Origin: Paracoccaceae bacterium
GTDB taxonomy: Bacteria; Pseudomonadota; Alphaproteobacteria; Rhodobacterales; Rhodobacteraceae
NCBI GenBank assembly: GCA_018607905.1
Contig: JABBAP010000015.1
Location: 1-61,385 of the forward strand
DNA: 61,385 nt
Reading direction: 5' to 3'
Below are positions 34,108-43,330 of the stretch, piece by piece (within the stretch, counting starts at the first letter, position 1; each line of letters opens with the position of its first letter). A program made the translations under genes and the position numbers. Below the pieces are notes generated by a model. It saw only the letters and a program-made list of their open reading frames with translations. It ran no database searches and was not told where the DNA came from.

Positions 34108-35430
34108 TTAGGTGTTCATGTAGTGCAGGGTCTGGAAGCGTTTGCGCAGAGCTGCGGTTTCTTTTGCAAGGCTTTCTGGGTCGTTCGACATAAGCGAGCG
34201 CGCGAGCAGGTCGGCGATTTCGGGAACGTCTTTTGGGGTCACGCCAAAGCGGGTGATTTCTGGGGTGCCGATGCGCAGGCCGTTTAGATCGCCTTCGATT
34301 TCAGCAATGGGCAGGCCAATTCCGCAGGTTAGGAACCCTGCTTGGCGCAGTTTTTTGGCTGCGGTTTGTCCGCCACCAAACGGGGCCGCTTCGATCGCGA
34401 GTTGGTGGGAGGTTGTGCCGCCTTTTGCGTTTGCGAAAATCGGGATGTTGCGTGCGGACAGTTCGGTTGCAAAGGTTTGGGCGACGTCGATCATTTGTTT
34501 TGCATAGGCTGATCCGTGATCGCGCCAATCGAGCAAGGTCATGGCGAGCGCGGCGGATTTTGCGGCGTCAAAGTTGGCTGTCATTCCTGGAAATGCGATG
34601 GCGTCTAGGCGCTCGGCCATATCAGCGTCGTTTGTGACGATAAGGCCGCCAGCGGGGCCACCAAGGGATTTATAGGTGCTCATCGTCATGATGTGTGCGC
34701 CTTGGGCTAATGGATCGGGCCAAGCGCCACCTGCGATGATGCCGCATTGGTGGGCTGCATCGAACAATACTTTGGCGCCGACTTCATCTGCGATGGCGCG
34801 AATTTCGCTGACTGGATGTGGGAACAGGTTGAGCGAACAGCCGATGGTGATCAGCGATGGGTTTGATTTATGGGCCAAGTGGAGCAGGGCTTCTATGTCG
34901 ATTGTGTAGCCGTCTGCATCAATCGGGGCGTACAGAATGTTTAGACCGTAAAGGCCCGCGCAACCAGCGATGTGGTGGGTGACATGGCCACCGATTGACG
35001 GGGGCGGCGCGATGATTGTATCGCCCGCTTTGCTGGTGGCCATAAAGGCGTAAAGGTTGGCAATTGCGCCCGATGGGACGCGAATTTCGGCGTGATCGGC
35101 GCGGAAAACCTCGGCGGCTAACTCGGCGCAGATGACCTCGATTTCTTCAATCGCTTCTAGGCCCATTTCGTATTTATTGCCGGGATAGCCGAGGGAGGGG
35201 CGTTCGCCGATGCCGCTGGACAAAAGTGCGGAGGCGCGCGGGTTGATGACGTTTGTCGCGGGATTGAGGTTAAAGCAGCTGTGTTCGTGGATTTCGCGAT
35301 TATCATTTGCGAGGGTTTCAAGGCGCGTTGCAATTTTGGCCGATTGGGATAGTGCCGTTTCGCCTGCGATTTTTTGCACGAGCGTTTCGGAAGTTGAGGG
35401 AACCCATGGGCGGTGTTTGAGAGCGGTCAT
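34108..35430 (-). CDS. Serine hydroxymethyltransferase-like PLP enzyme
   Basis: A 440-residue fold-type I PLP enzyme from ATG 35430. It follows the SHMT pattern: LGYPGNKYEMGLEAIEEIE near residue 78, VPSGAIANLYAFMA near 115, PPPSIGGHVTHH near 137, DAAHQCGIIAGG near 220 and the PLP lysine in MSTYKSLGGPAGG near 245. Several segments differ from housekeeping GlyA (for example HKTLRGPRGG), so it is probably a specialised paralogue, perhaps a beta-hydroxy amino acid aldolase/transaldolase or alpha-methylserine-type transferase. It is divergent from a LysR regulator that probably controls it. Confidence 0.85.
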   Translation of the reverse strand: MTALKHRPWVPSTSETLVQKIAGETALSQSAKIATRLETLANDNREIHEHSCFNLNPATNVINPRASALLSSGIGERPSLGYPGNKYEMGLEAIEEIEVICAELAAEVFRADHAEIRVPSGAIANLYAFMATSKAGDTIIAPPPSIGGHVTHHIAGCAGLYGLNILYAPIDADGYTIDIEALLHLAHKSNPSLITIGCSLNLFPHPVSEIRAIADEVGAKVLFDAAHQCGIIAGGAWPDPLAQGAHIMTMSTYKSLGGPAGGLIVTNDADMAERLDAIAFPGMTANFDAAKSAALAMTLLDWRDHGSAYAKQMIDVAQTFATELSARNIPIFANAKGGTTSHQLAIEAAPFGGGQTAAKKLRQAGFLTCGIGLPIAEIEGDLNGLRIGTPEITRFGVTPKDVPEIADLLARSLMSNDPESLAKETAALRKRFQTLHYMNT

Positions 35431-35531
35431 TGCCTGATCCTTTGCTGAAGTTGTAGTGATTTTGCAGATGCTGGGGTTGAATTGCAAATCAGTATTGCTA
35501 ATTAATAGGCCTAGAAAAACTGAGTCTTGCT

Positions 35532-36407
35532 ATGTCTGTCGCGCCCCCACGTCCAAGTTTGCCACCACTGAATGCATTGCGTGCATTTGAAAGTGCTGCG
35601 CGTCTGGGTGGGTTTAAACAGGCGGCGGGGGAGTTGAATGTCACGGCTGGTGCGGTTGCGCAGCATATCAAATTTCTGGAGGCCTGGTGCTGTGCGCCGT
35701 TGTTTGAGCGGCGTGCAAAAGGTGTGAGCCTGACGGTGTTGGGGCAATCTGTATTGGCGGATTTTGAACGCGCGTTTGATGCTGTTGGCTTTGCGAGCCA
35801 GCGATTGCGTGCGTTGGGTGCGCCCAAAAACGTGAACATTGCCGCGCTGCCGAGTGTTGCGCAGTTGTTGGTTGTCGCGTGGTTGCCTGCGATGCGCGAC
35901 GCGGTGCAGGGTGTTCAGGTGTCGGTAACAGCAATGGAAGAGGCCCCGAATTTGGCGCGCGAACCCTTTGATTTGAGCCTGTTTTTCGAATTGAACCCTA
36001 AACAGAGTTTGACGGGGCTGGATGCGCTTATTCCTGTGGCATCGCCTTCGTTGGTTGCGGGTTTTACGGATCTGGAGGCGTTCATGTCTGCGCGTCATAT
36101 TTCGGATCAAAGCTGGGCGCAGGATTGGCCGCGTTGGTTTGAAGCCGTTTTTCCAGATCAAATCTATTCGGGGTCAGGGCCAAGTTACTCGTTGTTCAGC
36201 ATGGCGGTGGAGGAGGCCAAAAGTGGGGCCGGTATTTTGATGGCGCACCGCAGTTTGGTTGCACCGTTGCTGAAAAGTGGCGCATTGGTTGTTGCGATGG
36301 ATCGCCCTGTTCCGATCGATCTGGCACTGGTGCTGGAGCGCAGCCCTATTTCTGGGGAATCGCCCGTTGTTGATGCGTTGGTCGAGGTGATCGAGACGCT
36401 GGTATAG
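35532..36407 (+). CDS. LysR-family transcriptional regulator (GcvA-like)
   Basis: A 291-residue regulator. The N-terminal winged helix has LPPLNALRAFESAARLGGFKQAAGELNVTAGAVAQHIKFLE (recognition helix near residues 38-52), close to the GcvA/AmpR branch, followed by a ligand-binding domain. The 101-base divergent gap to the SHMT-like gene holds TTGCA repeats at 35462 and 35482, two helical turns apart, and TTGCT at 35495, candidate binding sites. By the usual LysR logic it controls the divergent gene in response to an amino-acid-like ligand. Confidence 0.9.
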   Translation: MSVAPPRPSLPPLNALRAFESAARLGGFKQAAGELNVTAGAVAQHIKFLEAWCCAPLFERRAKGVSLTVLGQSVLADFERAFDAVGFASQRLRALGAPKNVNIAALPSVAQLLVVAWLPAMRDAVQGVQVSVTAMEEAPNLAREPFDLSLFFELNPKQSLTGLDALIPVASPSLVAGFTDLEAFMSARHISDQSWAQDWPRWFEAVFPDQIYSGSGPSYSLFSMAVEEAKSGAGILMAHRSLVAPLLKSGALVVAMDRPVPIDLALVLERSPISGESPVVDALVEVIETLV

Positions 36408-36411
36408 GGTA

Positions 36412-37122
36412 TTATTGCCAGTGAACGTCGCCCAGAAAAATGTAGCCTGCGCCGTAGATGGTTTTGATGAGTTTGGGGTTTTTGGGATCGTCGCGCAGTT
36501 TTGTGCGCAACCGAGAGACGCGCACATCCATCGCGCGATCAAAGCTGTCGGAAGCATCACCACCGAGGGATTCTTGCATGAAAGCGCGGGAAATGAGGCG
36601 GTTTGGAGCGTTTAGGAACAGGCGCAAGACTTCGCCTTCGGCTTGAGACAGGGGTGCTGTATCGCCCTCATCTGGGGTGAGGAGGTATTGGTCGAAATCG
36701 GCTGACCAGCCTGCGAATTTGGCAACTTGCGAGGCCTCCGATTGGGGCGATTTCCCACGGCGGAGCAGGGCACGGGCACGCGCGACGACTTCGGCTGGAT
36801 CGAACGGTTTGATGATGTAATCATCCGCGCCAAGTTCCAGACCCGTGATTTTATCCTGCACCTGATTGCGGCCAGAAATGATGATGATTGCCGCGCCCTG
36901 ATCGGTAGCCAGACGATGAACCAGCGCGAGGCCGTCTTTGTCTGGCAGGCCAAGATCAACGAGGCAAATGTCGGGGGTTATGGTTTTGAGCGAGGCTTCG
37001 AATTCGGTGGCGCGCGCAAAACTGGCGGTTCTGAAACCCGCAGCTTCCAGAGCGTCGGCGAGTGTAAGGCGAATTTGCGGTTCGTCGTCCAGAATGGTGA
37101 TTAAAGGGGCGGGCGTGTTCAT
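36412..37122 (-). CDS. OmpR/PhoB-type response regulator
   Basis: A 236-residue protein with a receiver domain (acidic pair DDEP near residue 12, phospho-acceptor in CLVDLGLPDKDG near 57, lysine in IIKPFDPAE near 105) and a C-terminal winged helix (FDRAMDVRVSRLRTKLRDDPKNPKLIKTIYGAGY). It overlaps the end of the upstream kinase gene by four bases, forming a two-component operon. Targets are not shown, but the divergent acyl-ligase / ABC cluster is the obvious candidate. Confidence 0.93.
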   Translation of the reverse strand: MNTPAPLITILDDEPQIRLTLADALEAAGFRTASFARATEFEASLKTITPDICLVDLGLPDKDGLALVHRLATDQGAAIIIISGRNQVQDKITGLELGADDYIIKPFDPAEVVARARALLRRGKSPQSEASQVAKFAGWSADFDQYLLTPDEGDTAPLSQAEGEVLRLFLNAPNRLISRAFMQESLGGDASDSFDRAMDVRVSRLRTKLRDDPKNPKLIKTIYGAGYIFLGDVHWQ

Positions 37123-39038
37123 GCGTGAACCTCTTGGAATTTTTCAGCCAATTGCGGGGCGGCGAAGGGTTTTTTCAGTAATGGAAATTGGGCGCTGGCC
37201 TGTTGGTGGATCGGGTCGTCGGCGGGCAGGCCTGTCATCATGATAACGGGCATGTTGTGGCCCGTGGTTAGCAGATTTCGCGCCATATCAAAGCCGTTCA
37301 TCCCATCGCCAAGCATGATATCGGTCAACACATGGCTGATGCCGGGGATTTGCACCAGGGTTAGGGCTTCTTCAGCGTTGTCAGCCTCGATCACGGAATG
37401 GCCCATTTCACGGAGCATTTCGCGGGTTTGTAGGCGCAAATCTTCGCGGTCTTCGACCAAAAGGACCATGCCGGGATCGGTGGTCTTGGTGCCAAAACGC
37501 AGAGGGAGTTGGATGGTGACGACGGCGCCGCCGCTGGGTTGGTTTTTGATGCGTACGCGGCCGCCAGACATTTGTGCAAAGTCGTAAACCATCGTGAGGC
37601 CGAGGCCTGAGCCCTCGGACGCTTTGGTAGTGAAGAACGGGTCGAGTGCGCTTTGCAGGGCCTTTTCGGTGAAGCCTGTGCCTGTGTCGGTCACGATAAA
37701 TTCGATCCAAACCGTGCCGCGCAAACGGGCCGACAGATGGATGTGACCCGTGTCGCCGATGGCGTCGCGCGCGTTGAGGATGAGGTTCAGCAAGCCGTCT
37801 TGCACAAAGCCATGATCGAGCATCACCGCGTTGGTGATGTCGTTGTTTTTGGTTTCTATCGTGATGCCGTCGGGCAGGGCGGCGGTTGCAAGATTAGTTA
37901 AATTGCTGAACAATTCGTCGATGGAGACGGCGGAAATTGACAGATCACGGCGACCAGACACATCTGATAATTTGTCGAGCAATTCGCCGCCGCGCAGGGC
38001 TGCGGCCTTGGTGGTTGTGATTGCATCCCGCGCCACATCGGGGAGGTTTTCAATGCGTTCGAGTTTGCCCTGGAGGCCGAGGATCACGGTGAGCAAGTTG
38101 GCGAAATCATGGGCAAGGCCGCTGGTCAGTTGCGCGGCAAGTTCGCGTTTGCGCGTTTGGGTGAGCGCGGCGCGGGCCTGTGCCTCGGCGGTGATGTCCA
38201 TCGACAAAACATAGGCGCCGTTGATCGCGCCGTTGGGTGCGGTGTCTGGCGTGAGGGCGACACGGATACGGCGTGTGGCGTCTTGGAGATCAATTTCGAT
38301 GACGGAGGGTTCGCCAAGTAGTGCCTTGTCGAACATCGGGCCGACTTGGGCGTAGGCCTCGGGGCCAAGGGCCTCGCTGGCGTGCAGGCCGATGATTGAA
38401 CGTGGCGGGGAACCGATAACTTCGGACAGTTTGCGGTTGGAATAGGTGTAGCGTTGATTGCGGTCGATATGTGCGATGTGCGCGGGGGTCATTTCGGAGG
38501 TCATTCGCGCACGGGCCTCGGACTCGGTGAGGTCGCGTTTGGTTTCTTCGAGCGTGGCGATTGTGGCGGCAAGGGAGCGGTTGGTTTCGGCGAGTTCTTC
38601 GGAGCGAGTAAAAAGATCTGCTTCGAGTTTTGCGCCCTCTGATCGCAGCAAGGATTCTTGTTGTTTGATTTGGGTGATGTCGGTGTAAACGGTGACCCAA
38701 CCGCCTGTGCGTAACGGGCTGCCTTCGACGGAAATCCATTGGCCGTTGTCGCGTTGGCGTTCCATGTAATGGGGTTCAAAGGCGCGGGCTTGGTCGGTGC
38801 GGCTTTGGACGAATTCTTCTAGGTCGCCAACTTCGCCGTAATCGCCGCGCGATGCGAGGTAACGAATGGCATCGGCAAAGTCGGAGCCGATTTCAACGAT
38901 GTGATCGGGCAGATCAAACATTTCTTGATACCGCCGATTGGCCACAGACAGGCGCAAATCTTGGTCAAAGATCGTCAGGGCTTGGCCGATAAGGTTCAGC
39001 CCTGCGCGCATCATCTGGGTTGTGGTTTGGTCCGACAT
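37119..39038 (-). CDS. Hybrid sensor histidine kinase with two PAS domains
   Basis: A 639-residue soluble kinase from ATG 39038 (MSDQTTTQMMRAGLNLIGQALT); the frame extends upstream to 39137 through a palindromic repeat and was not followed. Order: PAS_7-type domain (about 10-130), coiled linker, second PAS (about 175-300), H-box LTSGLAHDFANLLTVILGL near 320, HATPase with LLNLILNARDAI, DTGTGF and GSGLGLTMVYDF, then a receiver with LTDIMLGDGMNG near 570. No membrane helix is present, so it senses a cytoplasmic signal. It is coupled to the response regulator. Confidence 0.92.
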   Translation of the reverse strand: MSDQTTTQMMRAGLNLIGQALTIFDQDLRLSVANRRYQEMFDLPDHIVEIGSDFADAIRYLASRGDYGEVGDLEEFVQSRTDQARAFEPHYMERQRDNGQWISVEGSPLRTGGWVTVYTDITQIKQQESLLRSEGAKLEADLFTRSEELAETNRSLAATIATLEETKRDLTESEARARMTSEMTPAHIAHIDRNQRYTYSNRKLSEVIGSPPRSIIGLHASEALGPEAYAQVGPMFDKALLGEPSVIEIDLQDATRRIRVALTPDTAPNGAINGAYVLSMDITAEAQARAALTQTRKRELAAQLTSGLAHDFANLLTVILGLQGKLERIENLPDVARDAITTTKAAALRGGELLDKLSDVSGRRDLSISAVSIDELFSNLTNLATAALPDGITIETKNNDITNAVMLDHGFVQDGLLNLILNARDAIGDTGHIHLSARLRGTVWIEFIVTDTGTGFTEKALQSALDPFFTTKASEGSGLGLTMVYDFAQMSGGRVRIKNQPSGGAVVTIQLPLRFGTKTTDPGMVLLVEDREDLRLQTREMLREMGHSVIEADNAEEALTLVQIPGISHVLTDIMLGDGMNGFDMARNLLTTGHNMPVIMMTGLPADDPIHQQASAQFPLLKKPFAAPQLAEKFQEVHA

Positions 39039-39110
39039 GGGGAGTTGGGTAGCAGAGGTTGCGGTCTTAATGCTAGGGGAATGTTGGTGTCGCCTGCCTC
39101 TCGTCCTTTG

Positions 39111-39153
39111 CTTTGCAAAGCCCTGCCGGCGCCGCATTGTTTCACAATGCGGC
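39111..39153. repeat. Palindromic REP-like element
   Basis: Two hairpins lie in tandem: CTTTGC-TTT-GCAAAG (39111-39125) and GCCGCATTG-TTTCA-CAATGCGGC (39131-39153, 9-bp stem), joined by a G+C-rich segment. They lie between the sensor kinase start and the acyl-ligase gene. The compact double palindrome looks like a dispersed intergenic repeat, though I see no second copy in this window. The remainder of the 264-base gap is A+T-richer (39160-39230) and should hold the divergent promoters. Confidence 0.55.
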
Positions 39154-39302
39154 CTGTAACAATTTGATACATTTCCGAAAAATTTCAGAATGGTTTTGAC
39201 GTCACTTCTTTCTCAATCAATGATGTTGCGTGGAGAATCATCGCTCTGCGCGACGCTGGACGGCCACAAAAGTTGGGCGCTGGCAACTGGGAGGAAATAT
39301 TC

Positions 39303-41270
39303 GTGACAACTGGTCAATCCCCTGTCGGGGACCTCGTTACTATTCCGCGTTTGTTGGCGCGTAATGCGTCGAAATTCGGTGACAAGCCTGCCTATCGCGA
39401 AAAAGAATTCGGTATTTGGCAAAGCTGGACTTGGGCGCAAGTGAGCGACGAGATCAATGCTTTGGCGCTGGGTCTGTTGGAATTGGGCCTGAATGAGGGT
39501 GATCACGTCGCGATTATCGGTAAGAACCGCCCGTATTTTTACTGGGCGATGGTTGCTATTCAATCGTGTGGCGCGGTTCCTGTACCGTTGTATCCCGATG
39601 CTGTGGCCGACGAGATGGCCTTTGTGTTGGATCATTGTTCTGCGCGGTTCGTGATCGTCGAAGACCAAGAACAGGTCGACAAGTGTTTGGATGTGAACGA
39701 CCAATTGCCGGGCATGGAAGAGATTCTCTATCTCGATGCACGGGGTTTGCGCAAATACGACCACACCCATTTGCACGATTATCGCGAAATCCAAAAGCGC
39801 GGACTTGCGGGCACGAAAAAGGCCGAGCTGGATGCGCGGTTGGCCAAGCAAGATATCAATACGACCTGCGTGATGCTGTATACATCTGGCACGACGGGCC
39901 GCCCGAAGGGTGTTGTTTTGTCGAACCAAAACATCATCATGTCGGGCAAGGCCGCTGCTGAATTTGACGGGCTGCACGCGGACGACAGTGTGTTGGCGTA
40001 TTTGCCAATGGCATGGGTTGGCGATTTCATCTTTACGGTTGGTGAAGGATACTGGACCGGTTTTTGTGTGGCCTGCCCTGAAAGCCCAGAAACCATGCAG
40101 CATGACCTGCGCGAAATCGGGCCAAGCTATTTCTTTGCGCCGCCACGGTATTTTGAGGGTGTGCTGACATCGGTGATGATCCGCATGGAAGACGCAAGCC
40201 CGCGCAAACGCAAGATGTTCAAGAAATACATGGATTTTGCCAAAGAAGTGGGCCCGAAAATTCTGGACGGGAAGCCTGTGAGTTTTGGCGAACGGCTGAA
40301 ATACGCGATGGGTAATTTATTGGTTTATGGTCCGTTGAAAAACACGCTCGGGTTAAGCCGTGTGCGTGTTGGGTACACGGCGGGCGAGGCAATTGGGCCT
40401 GAGATCTTCGATTTTTACCGCTCGCTTGGGATTAACCTAAAGCAGTTGTACGGCCAGACAGAAGCGTCGGTTTTTGTGACTGTGCAGCCAGACGGCGAAG
40501 TGCGCGCGGATACGGTTGGGGTGCCTGCCCCCGGGGTGGAATTGCGGATCGCGGACAACGGCGAGGTGTTTTACAAATCACCTGGCGCATTTGTTGAATA
40601 TTACAAAAACCCTGAAAGCACGGCTGAAACCAAAGATGCCGAAGGCTGGGTTGCGACGGGTGATGCGGGTTTCATTGAGGAAGACACTGGGCATTTGCGG
40701 ATCATTGACCGCGCCAAAGATGTTGGCAAAATGTCCGATGGCCAGATGTTTGCGCCAAAGTATGTTGAGAATAAGTTGAAGTTTTTCCCGAACATTTTGG
40801 AAGCAGTTGTTTTTGGCAATGGCAAAGACCGCTGTGTTGCGTTTTTGAACATTGATCTAACGGCTGTGGGCAACTGGGCGGAGCGTAACAATATTGCGTA
40901 TTCGTCGTATCAGGAGCTGGCCGGGCATCCGCAGGTTTTGGACACGTTGCAAGAGCATGTGGAGACGGTGAACGCATCTGTGGCAGAGGATCCGATGTTG
41001 TCGGGCTGTCAAATCCATCGGTTCTGTGTGCTGCACAAACAGTTGGATGCGGATGATGGAGAATTGACGCGGACGCAGAAAGTACGCCGTCGCATCATCG
41101 AAGAGAAATTCGCGGATTTAATCGCAGGATTGTATGACGGTTCTGAGCATATCTCGACTGAGACAGAAGTGATGTACGAAGATGGGCGCAAGGGTTCCAT
41201 CAGTGCGACGCTGGAAATGCGCGATGCGAAGGTTTTCGCAACTGCCGCTGATAAGGTGGCTGCACAGTGA
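39303..41270 (+). CDS. AMP-binding acyl-CoA ligase (long-chain fatty acid type)
   Basis: A 655-residue ligase initiated at GTG 39303, eight bases after GGGAGG; an earlier TTG at 39273 lacks a ribosome site. Visible motifs are the phosphate-binding LYTSGTTGRPKGVVLS near residue 200, YGQTEA near 385, ATGDAGFIEEDTGHLRIIDRAKD near 455 and the C-terminal lysine region ELTRTQKVRRRI near 595. Length and motif spacing match bacterial FadD15-like long-chain acyl-CoA synthetases. It forms acyl-CoA through an acyl-AMP intermediate. As the first gene of an ABC-importer operon it probably activates the imported acid on entry. Confidence 0.92.
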   Translation: MTTGQSPVGDLVTIPRLLARNASKFGDKPAYREKEFGIWQSWTWAQVSDEINALALGLLELGLNEGDHVAIIGKNRPYFYWAMVAIQSCGAVPVPLYPDAVADEMAFVLDHCSARFVIVEDQEQVDKCLDVNDQLPGMEEILYLDARGLRKYDHTHLHDYREIQKRGLAGTKKAELDARLAKQDINTTCVMLYTSGTTGRPKGVVLSNQNIIMSGKAAAEFDGLHADDSVLAYLPMAWVGDFIFTVGEGYWTGFCVACPESPETMQHDLREIGPSYFFAPPRYFEGVLTSVMIRMEDASPRKRKMFKKYMDFAKEVGPKILDGKPVSFGERLKYAMGNLLVYGPLKNTLGLSRVRVGYTAGEAIGPEIFDFYRSLGINLKQLYGQTEASVFVTVQPDGEVRADTVGVPAPGVELRIADNGEVFYKSPGAFVEYYKNPESTAETKDAEGWVATGDAGFIEEDTGHLRIIDRAKDVGKMSDGQMFAPKYVENKLKFFPNILEAVVFGNGKDRCVAFLNIDLTAVGNWAERNNIAYSSYQELAGHPQVLDTLQEHVETVNASVAEDPMLSGCQIHRFCVLHKQLDADDGELTRTQKVRRRIIEEKFADLIAGLYDGSEHISTETEVMYEDGRKGSISATLEMRDAKVFATAADKVAAQ

Positions 41271-41554
41271 TGTTGAACCGCAAAGCGCTGATCTTGGCGC
41301 TCGCTTGGGCGTTTATCTTGTTCGTTTTGGCGGGATTTCTGCGCGGCACAGTAATGCAAATTTTGATGTTCGGTCTGGTGGCTGTTTTGGCATTCGCCGT
41401 GATCGAGGAAAATGCAGGACGCGGATTGGAAAAAGGGAAGTTCTTTTACAAGAACTATTTCGGATCAGCGCGCTCTGTGAACGATGCTTGGATATTTGGG
41501 TTGGGTGTAGTGTTCGGGGCCATTGTGGTTCTGCGCCCTACACTGGAATGGTGA
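41270..41554 (+). CDS. Small three-helix membrane protein in the ABC cluster
   Basis: A 94-residue protein starting at ATG 41270, which overlaps the stop of the acyl-ligase gene. Three hydrophobic stretches (about residues 7-24, 27-45 and 72-90) flank a polar loop with ENAGRGLEKGKFFYKNYFGSARSVNDAW. No family recognised. It is coupled to the ligase upstream and ends four bases before livG, so its stoichiometric production with the importer is likely. It could be an accessory subunit that links ligase and permease; this is inference. Confidence 0.78.
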   Translation: MLNRKALILALAWAFILFVLAGFLRGTVMQILMFGLVAVLAFAVIEENAGRGLEKGKFFYKNYFGSARSVNDAWIFGLGVVFGAIVVLRPTLEW

Positions 41555-41558
41555 GAAA

Positions 41559-42371
41559 ATGACCGCAACTGACAGTTACGTAACCCCAGACGGGCGCACC
41601 ATTGGTGGCGTCATGATGGAGATGAAGAATATCACACTGCGTTTTGGCGGTGTTGTGGCGATCAAGGATATTTCGTTTGATATCCGCGAGGGTGAAATTC
41701 GGGCGATTATCGGGCCGAACGGCGCTGGTAAATCGTCGATGTTGAACGTGATCAACGGGTTTTATCATCCGCAAGAGGGCGAAGTTTGGTTCCGTGGCGA
41801 AAAACGCCCGTCCATGAAGCCGTATCAGATTGCAGCGCAGGGTATTGCGCGGACGTTCCAGAATATCGCGTTGTTTCACGGCATGACGACCGTGGAAAAC
41901 GTGATGACGGGTCGTCAGTTGATGATGAAGAAGAATTTCTTGTGGCAAATGCTGCGGGTTGGCCCTGCGATGGCCGAAGAAGTTGTGCATCGTCGTCGTT
42001 GCGAAGAAATTATTGATTTCCTAGAGATTCAGCACATCCGCAAAGAGCCTGTGGGCAATCTGCCTTACGGTTTGCAAAAGCGGGTCGAGCTGGCGCGCGC
42101 CTTGGCGATGGAGCCAAAGCTGTTGTTGCTGGATGAGCCGATGGCGGGGATGAACGTTGAGGAAAAAGAGGACATGAGCCGCTTTATTCTGGATGTGAAC
42201 GATCAATACGGCACCACGATCGCGCTGATCGAACACGACATGAGCGTTGTGATGGATTTGGCGGACCGCGTCGTGGTTCTTGATTACGGTAAAATGTTGG
42301 CTGATGGCACGCCAGATGAAGTGCAGAAAAACCAAGCGGTGATTGACGCTTATTTGGGGGTTGAACACTGA
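41559..42371 (+). CDS. livG: ABC transporter ATP-binding protein, LivG type
   Basis: A 270-residue ATPase from ATG 41559. Walker A GPNGAGKSS near residue 50, the family loop ARTFQNIALFHGMTTVENVMTG near 105, signature LPYGLQKRVELARAL near 170, Walker B LLLLDEPMAGM near 192 and switch histidine EHDM near 225. The long insertion after the Q-loop region is typical of LivG-like HAAT-family ATPases. The gene abuts livH (TGATG overlap). Confidence 0.94.
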   Translation: MTATDSYVTPDGRTIGGVMMEMKNITLRFGGVVAIKDISFDIREGEIRAIIGPNGAGKSSMLNVINGFYHPQEGEVWFRGEKRPSMKPYQIAAQGIARTFQNIALFHGMTTVENVMTGRQLMMKKNFLWQMLRVGPAMAEEVVHRRRCEEIIDFLEIQHIRKEPVGNLPYGLQKRVELARALAMEPKLLLLDEPMAGMNVEEKEDMSRFILDVNDQYGTTIALIEHDMSVVMDLADRVVVLDYGKMLADGTPDEVQKNQAVIDAYLGVEH

Positions 42372-43330
42372 TGTTAGATTTTCTGTATAGCATTTTCGTT
42401 GGTCCGTTCGTGGACATGTGGTCGTTGCCCGATTTCCTGATCCAAGTTTTGTGGGAAGGCTTTGTTTCGGGCGTTCTGTATGCGCTGATCGCGCTCGGGT
42501 TTGTGCTTATCTTTAAGGCGTCTGGTGTTTTCAACTTTGCCCAAGGCATCATGGTTGTGTTCTCGGCACTGACGCTGGTGGGGCTAACGGAACTGGGTGT
42601 TCCCGCGTTTTTGGCGCTGATTATTACGCTTGGTGTGATGTACATGCTGGCGTTTTCGGTGGAGCGATTTGTGCTGCGAAAACTGGTGAATCAACCTGAT
42701 ATTATTCTGTTTATGGCGACGATTGGTTTGACGAATATCCTGATTGGTTTGGGCCAATGGATTTTTGGCGGCGAGACAAAGACGATGATCACCGAGCAGT
42801 TATGGCTGCCAACAGGCTCCAGCGTTTGGGAGCCGGGTGGCGGGTTGGTGATTTTCCAGCATATCGACATTGCAGCGACTGTGATTGCTGTATTGATGAT
42901 CGTCGGCTTGGGTTTCTTTTTCAGCTATACCAAGGTTGGTCGTGCGTTGCGCGCGGTGGCCGATGATCATCAGGCATCGCTGTCTGTTGGGATTTCGCTG
43001 AACCAAATTTGGGTGATCGTTTGGTTTGCAGCAGGTATCGTGGCGCTGGTCACGGGTATCATGTGGGGCGCGCGTTCTGATGTGTCTTTCAGTCTGCAAA
43101 TCATCGCGCTTAAGGCGCTGCCTGTTCTGGTTTTGGGTGGGTTTACATCCATCCCTGGGGCCATCGTCGGTGGTTTGATCATCGGGATTGGTGAGAAAAT
43201 ATTTGAGATTTATTGGGGGCCGTTGTTCGGCTCTGGTGTGGAGGGTTGGTTCGCTTACGTGATCGCGCTGATCTTCCTGCTGTTCCGTCCACAAGGCCTG
43301 TTTGGCGACAAAATTATCGAGAGGGTGTGA
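42371..43330 (+). CDS. livH: ABC transporter permease, LivH type
   Basis: A 319-residue membrane protein with about eight helices. EGFVSGVLYALIALGFVLIFKASGVFNFAQG at the N-terminus and ALRAVADDHQASLSVGISLNQIW, the EAA-like coupling loop near residue 195, identify the BCAA-type permease family. It starts in the livG stop and its own stop overlaps the next small gene. Confidence 0.94.
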   Translation: MLDFLYSIFVGPFVDMWSLPDFLIQVLWEGFVSGVLYALIALGFVLIFKASGVFNFAQGIMVVFSALTLVGLTELGVPAFLALIITLGVMYMLAFSVERFVLRKLVNQPDIILFMATIGLTNILIGLGQWIFGGETKTMITEQLWLPTGSSVWEPGGGLVIFQHIDIAATVIAVLMIVGLGFFFSYTKVGRALRAVADDHQASLSVGISLNQIWVIVWFAAGIVALVTGIMWGARSDVSFSLQIIALKALPVLVLGGFTSIPGAIVGGLIIGIGEKIFEIYWGPLFGSGVEGWFAYVIALIFLLFRPQGLFGDKIIERV

